8,425 bases of DNA from JBGTKH01 sp041744735. Its GTDB lineage: Bacteria > Planctomycetota > Planctomycetia > Pirellulales > Pirellulaceae. A program made the position numbers and the translations under genes. The stretch's first letter is position 1, and every line of letters starts with the position of its first letter. Shown here one piece after another: positions 6,577 through 8,425 of this stretch. Below the pieces are notes generated by a model. The model had not been told where the DNA came from. It saw only the letters and a program-made list of their open reading frames with translations, and did no database searches. The stretch spans positions 1 to 8,425 of the forward strand of contig JBGTKH010000537.1 of NCBI GenBank assembly GCA_041744735.1, read 5' to 3'.

Positions 6577-6661
6577 TGTAGTTTCGAACAGAAACGACTG
6601 CATTATGGCCGCGATCTGCTCGACTCGGAAGCCGCGGTCGCTCTTTGCGGCCGATGCACAC

Positions 6662-6667
6662 TATAAT
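6662..6667 (+). promoter_or_regulatory. Possible -10 box before the ABC exporter
   Basis: A perfect TATAAT lies 145 bases before the exporter ATG. No good -35 box is seen at 16-18 base spacing. If used, the transcript would begin at about the left edge of repeat copy B and carry that hairpin in its 5' leader. Weak evidence by itself. Confidence 0.25.
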
Positions 6668-6675
6668 CAGACAAA

Positions 6676-6760
6676 AGGGCATTTCAAAACCGTAGCCGAC
6701 GTTGTGAAACTTCGGAATTCCGACGAATTCCGCTACGACACGCTGGTTTTGAAATGCCCT
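6676..6760 (+). repeat. Palindromic element, copy B (perfect terminal arms)
   Basis: This copy has a perfect 16-bp terminal inverted repeat: AGGGCATTTCAAAACC (6676-6691) and GGTTTTGAAATGCCCT (6745-6760). Inside lie GTAGC/GCTAC (6692-6696/6732-6736), a hairpin at 6696-6715 with loop GTGA and one mismatch, and GGAATTC/GAATTCC (6714-6731) with a four-base loop. It is in the same orientation as copy A, starting 183 bases further on. The intact arms suggest it is the younger or better-preserved copy. It ends 52 bases before the exporter ATG. Confidence 0.87.
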
Positions 6761-6812
6761 CTCGCCGGTTTCGGGCGTTGTAATTTCGTTGAGCGACCTT
6801 TGACTACGATTC

Positions 6813-8425
6813 ATGACCTTCCACAGCAGCCGCCGCCGCTACACCGATTACCGCGACCTGCTTCGCCAAGCGCGGGGCGAGGGACCGGGGCAAGCGGTAT
6901 CGGATTCGTTAACGCGGCGAAGTGTCGCGCGGCCGCGGTCGTTTGGGCGATTGTTGTGGGAGTTTTTGAAGCTGCTGCGCGGGCATCGCGGGGCGATTGC
7001 GTTTGCGCTGGCAACAGTCACGGTCTCGACGGTGCTGAAGCTCGTACCGCCGGCTGCCACGAAGTTGGTGATTGATTACGTGCTCGTCGGCAAGCCATTG
7101 CCGGCCGAGTGGACCGAGCGGTTGCCGCTGCCGACCGATCGCTTACAGCTTCTGTTCTGGGTTTGCGGCGCCGTCATGCTCATCTCAGTCACGCAGACAG
7201 TGATGCACTTATGGGGCCGCTGGCATGCAACGCGGGCCGTCAACCGCGTACAGGCGGCGGTTCGCAAATGCACGTTCGAGCACGCCGTGCGTTTGCCGCT
7301 GCATCGCATTTATCAGTTGAAGTCGGGCGGCGCAGCCAGCATCCTGCGCGAGGACGCGGGGGGCATCGCCGAACTGATCTTCAGCTTGATCTACAACCCC
7401 TGGCAAGCGATCATTCAGCTCGTGGGCAGTCTGGTCGTGCTCGTCTGGGTCGATTGGCGGTTGATGCTCGGGGCAATGGTTCTGCTGCCGGTGGTTTACA
7501 TCTCGCATCGCACGTGGATCAATCGCATTCGGCCGCTTTACCGCGATATTCGTTCGCAGCGGCAAGACATCGACAGCCACGCCACCGAAGCGTTCGGCGG
7601 TATGCGCGTGGTCCGCACGTTCGGCCGCGAGCGGAGCGAAACGGCCCGCTTCGTGCGCGGCAATCACATGCTGATTCGCCAGCAACTGTTCGTGTGGTGG
7701 TGGGCGCGAGTGATCGAAGTGATCTGGGAAGTGCTGATCCCACTGGCCTCGACCGCGCTGCTGCTATACGGCGGCTATCGGATTTTGCAGGGCCAGTTGA
7801 CGCTGGGTGACCTGACGATGTTTCTGTTCTATCTGCTCATGCTGCTCGGACCGTTGGCGACGTTGGCCGGCAGCGCAACGACGTTTCAGAACAATTTGGC
7901 GGGGCTCGACCGTGTGCTCGATTTGCTCGACGAGCCACGGGAGATGCCGCCCACGCCGAGCGCCGTGTCCGTGAAGGCCGACGAAGTTCGCGGTCGAATT
8001 ACGCTCCGCGGCGTCAGCTTTCGCTATCCCGGCTCCAGCCAATACGTGCTGCGCGACATCCATCTCGACGTGCAGTCCGGCGAGACGGTCGCGCTGGTGG
8101 GACGCAGCGGCGCGGGCAAGACGACGCTCTGCAATCTGGTTGCTCGCTTCTACGATCCGACCAGCGGCCAGATTGAACTGGACGGCGTTGATCTGCGCGA
8201 CATCACCGTGGAAAGCTACCGACAGCTTCTGGGCATTGTTGAACAAGACGTGTTCCTGTTCGACGGTACGATCGCCGAAAACATCGGCTACGCCGTGCGC
8301 CGTGCAGTGCCGGAGCAGATCGAGCTGGCGGCCCGCGCGGCCCACGCTCATGAGTTTATTGCCGAACTGGATCGCGGTTACGACACGATCATCGGCGAAC
8401 GCGGCGTGCGGCTCAGCGGCGGCCA
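6813..8425 (+). CDS. ABC exporter, ABCB/MsbA type (3' end outside window)
   Basis: An unbroken frame of 537 codons runs to the window edge. It encodes a fused membrane-plus-ATPase half-transporter that would work as a homo- or heterodimer in the inner membrane. After an Arg-rich cytosolic N-terminus (1-50), about six spans are seen: near 59-80, 112-131, 197-213, 217-231, 299-320 and 334-354. FGGMRVVRTFGRE (261-273) is the typical coupling segment of this exporter class. The ATPase domain starts about 393 (GRITLRGVSFRYPG). It has Walker A GRSGAGKTT (430-438), the Q-loop VEQDVF with Gln478 and SGQIELDGVDLRDI. The window ends inside the LSGGQ signature (LSGG 534-537). Walker B, the D-loop and the H-loop should lie just beyond. 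The start is well set: an in-frame TGA at 6801 precedes ATG 6813. Lipid, lipid A or drug export are all possible, and the substrate cannot be read. Full length is probably about 600-650 residues. Confidence 0.92.
   Translation, partial: MTFHSSRRRYTDYRDLLRQARGEGPGQAVSDSLTRRSVARPRSFGRLLWEFLKLLRGHRGAIAFALATVTVSTVLKLVPPAATKLVIDYVLVGKPLPAEWTERLPLPTDRLQLLFWVCGAVMLISVTQTVMHLWGRWHATRAVNRVQAAVRKCTFEHAVRLPLHRIYQLKSGGAASILREDAGGIAELIFSLIYNPWQAIIQLVGSLVVLVWVDWRLMLGAMVLLPVVYISHRTWINRIRPLYRDIRSQRQDIDSHATEAFGGMRVVRTFGRERSETARFVRGNHMLIRQQLFVWWWARVIEVIWEVLIPLASTALLLYGGYRILQGQLTLGDLTMFLFYLLMLLGPLATLAGSATTFQNNLAGLDRVLDLLDEPREMPPTPSAVSVKADEVRGRITLRGVSFRYPGSSQYVLRDIHLDVQSGETVALVGRSGAGKTTLCNLVARFYDPTSGQIELDGVDLRDITVESYRQLLGIVEQDVFLFDGTIAENIGYAVRRAVPEQIELAARAAHAHEFIAELDRGYDTIIGERGVRLSGG

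Larger units (their letters stand above)
6468..6812. other. Divergent intergenic region with two repeat copies
   Basis: This 345-base region separates the epimerase (-) from the exporter (+), so it should hold promoters for both. It contains two direct copies of a palindromic element (6494-6576 and 6676-6760) separated by 99 bases of unrelated sequence. That spacer contains a TATAAT at 6662-6667. The 52 bases between the second copy and the exporter ATG show no obvious ribosome site. No gene is supported in either direction. Confidence 0.6.

Noticed and set aside
1098..6760. The repeats as a CRISPR array
   Set aside because: There are only four cores, in mixed orientation, at irregular distances and separated by genes. 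No cas gene is present.
6521..7075. Plus-strand open frame of 184 codons starting in repeat A
   Set aside because: It runs through both repeats and then out of frame through the exporter. The repeated KLRNSDEFRY peptide is just the translated repeat.
7109..7810. Plus-strand open frame of 233 codons in the exporter region
   Set aside because: It is a different frame of the ABC exporter, whose own frame from 6813 carries the membrane spans, Walker A and Q-loop.

Overview
The window looks like bacterial chromosome from a planctomycete, probably a Pirellulales-type lineage. The evidence is a secreted protein that resembles the planctomycete-restricted TIGR03009 family, a tandem pair of NfeD-type membrane proteins, GC-rich coding sequence with few clear Shine-Dalgarno sites, and intergenic hairpin repeats built on a GTAGCCGAAG core. 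This assignment is by eye and no database was searched.

Layout, left to right. A leader with no complete gene (1-168) precedes a secreted TIGR03009-like protein (169-1083, +). A 325-base gap follows. It holds two head-to-head copies of a palindromic repeat core and a perfect TATAAT box. Next is a two-gene operon: a long NfeD-family protein (1409-3652, +), then five bases later a short NfeD protein (3658-4251, +). The long protein has a signal peptide, two tandem ClpP/SppA-like domains, about five membrane spans and an OB-fold. A 199-base gap leads to two overlapping genes: a 78-residue cupin (4451-4687, +) and a two-span membrane protein of unknown function (4632-5450, +). They converge on an aldose 1-epimerase-like gene (5523-6467, -). 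The divergent 345-base spacer (6468-6812) carries two direct copies of an 83-base palindromic element. The last gene is an ABCB/MsbA-type exporter (6813 to the window edge, +). It is cut off at its signature motif because the window ends.

The NfeD pair is the only obvious functional unit. NfeD proteins act in membrane quality control and membrane-domain organisation, often with a flotillin-like partner (FloA), but no flotillin gene follows here. The epimerase and the exporter share an intergenic region but need not be functionally linked.

I found no CRISPR array, transposase, prophage gene, tRNA or rRNA, and nothing that amounts to a clear new multi-gene system. The most interesting signal is the repeat family. 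Four core copies lie in two intergenic regions, with paired base changes that preserve a hairpin carrying a GTGA loop. Second is the internal duplication of the protease-like domain in the long NfeD protein, in which only the second copy keeps a candidate active-site serine.
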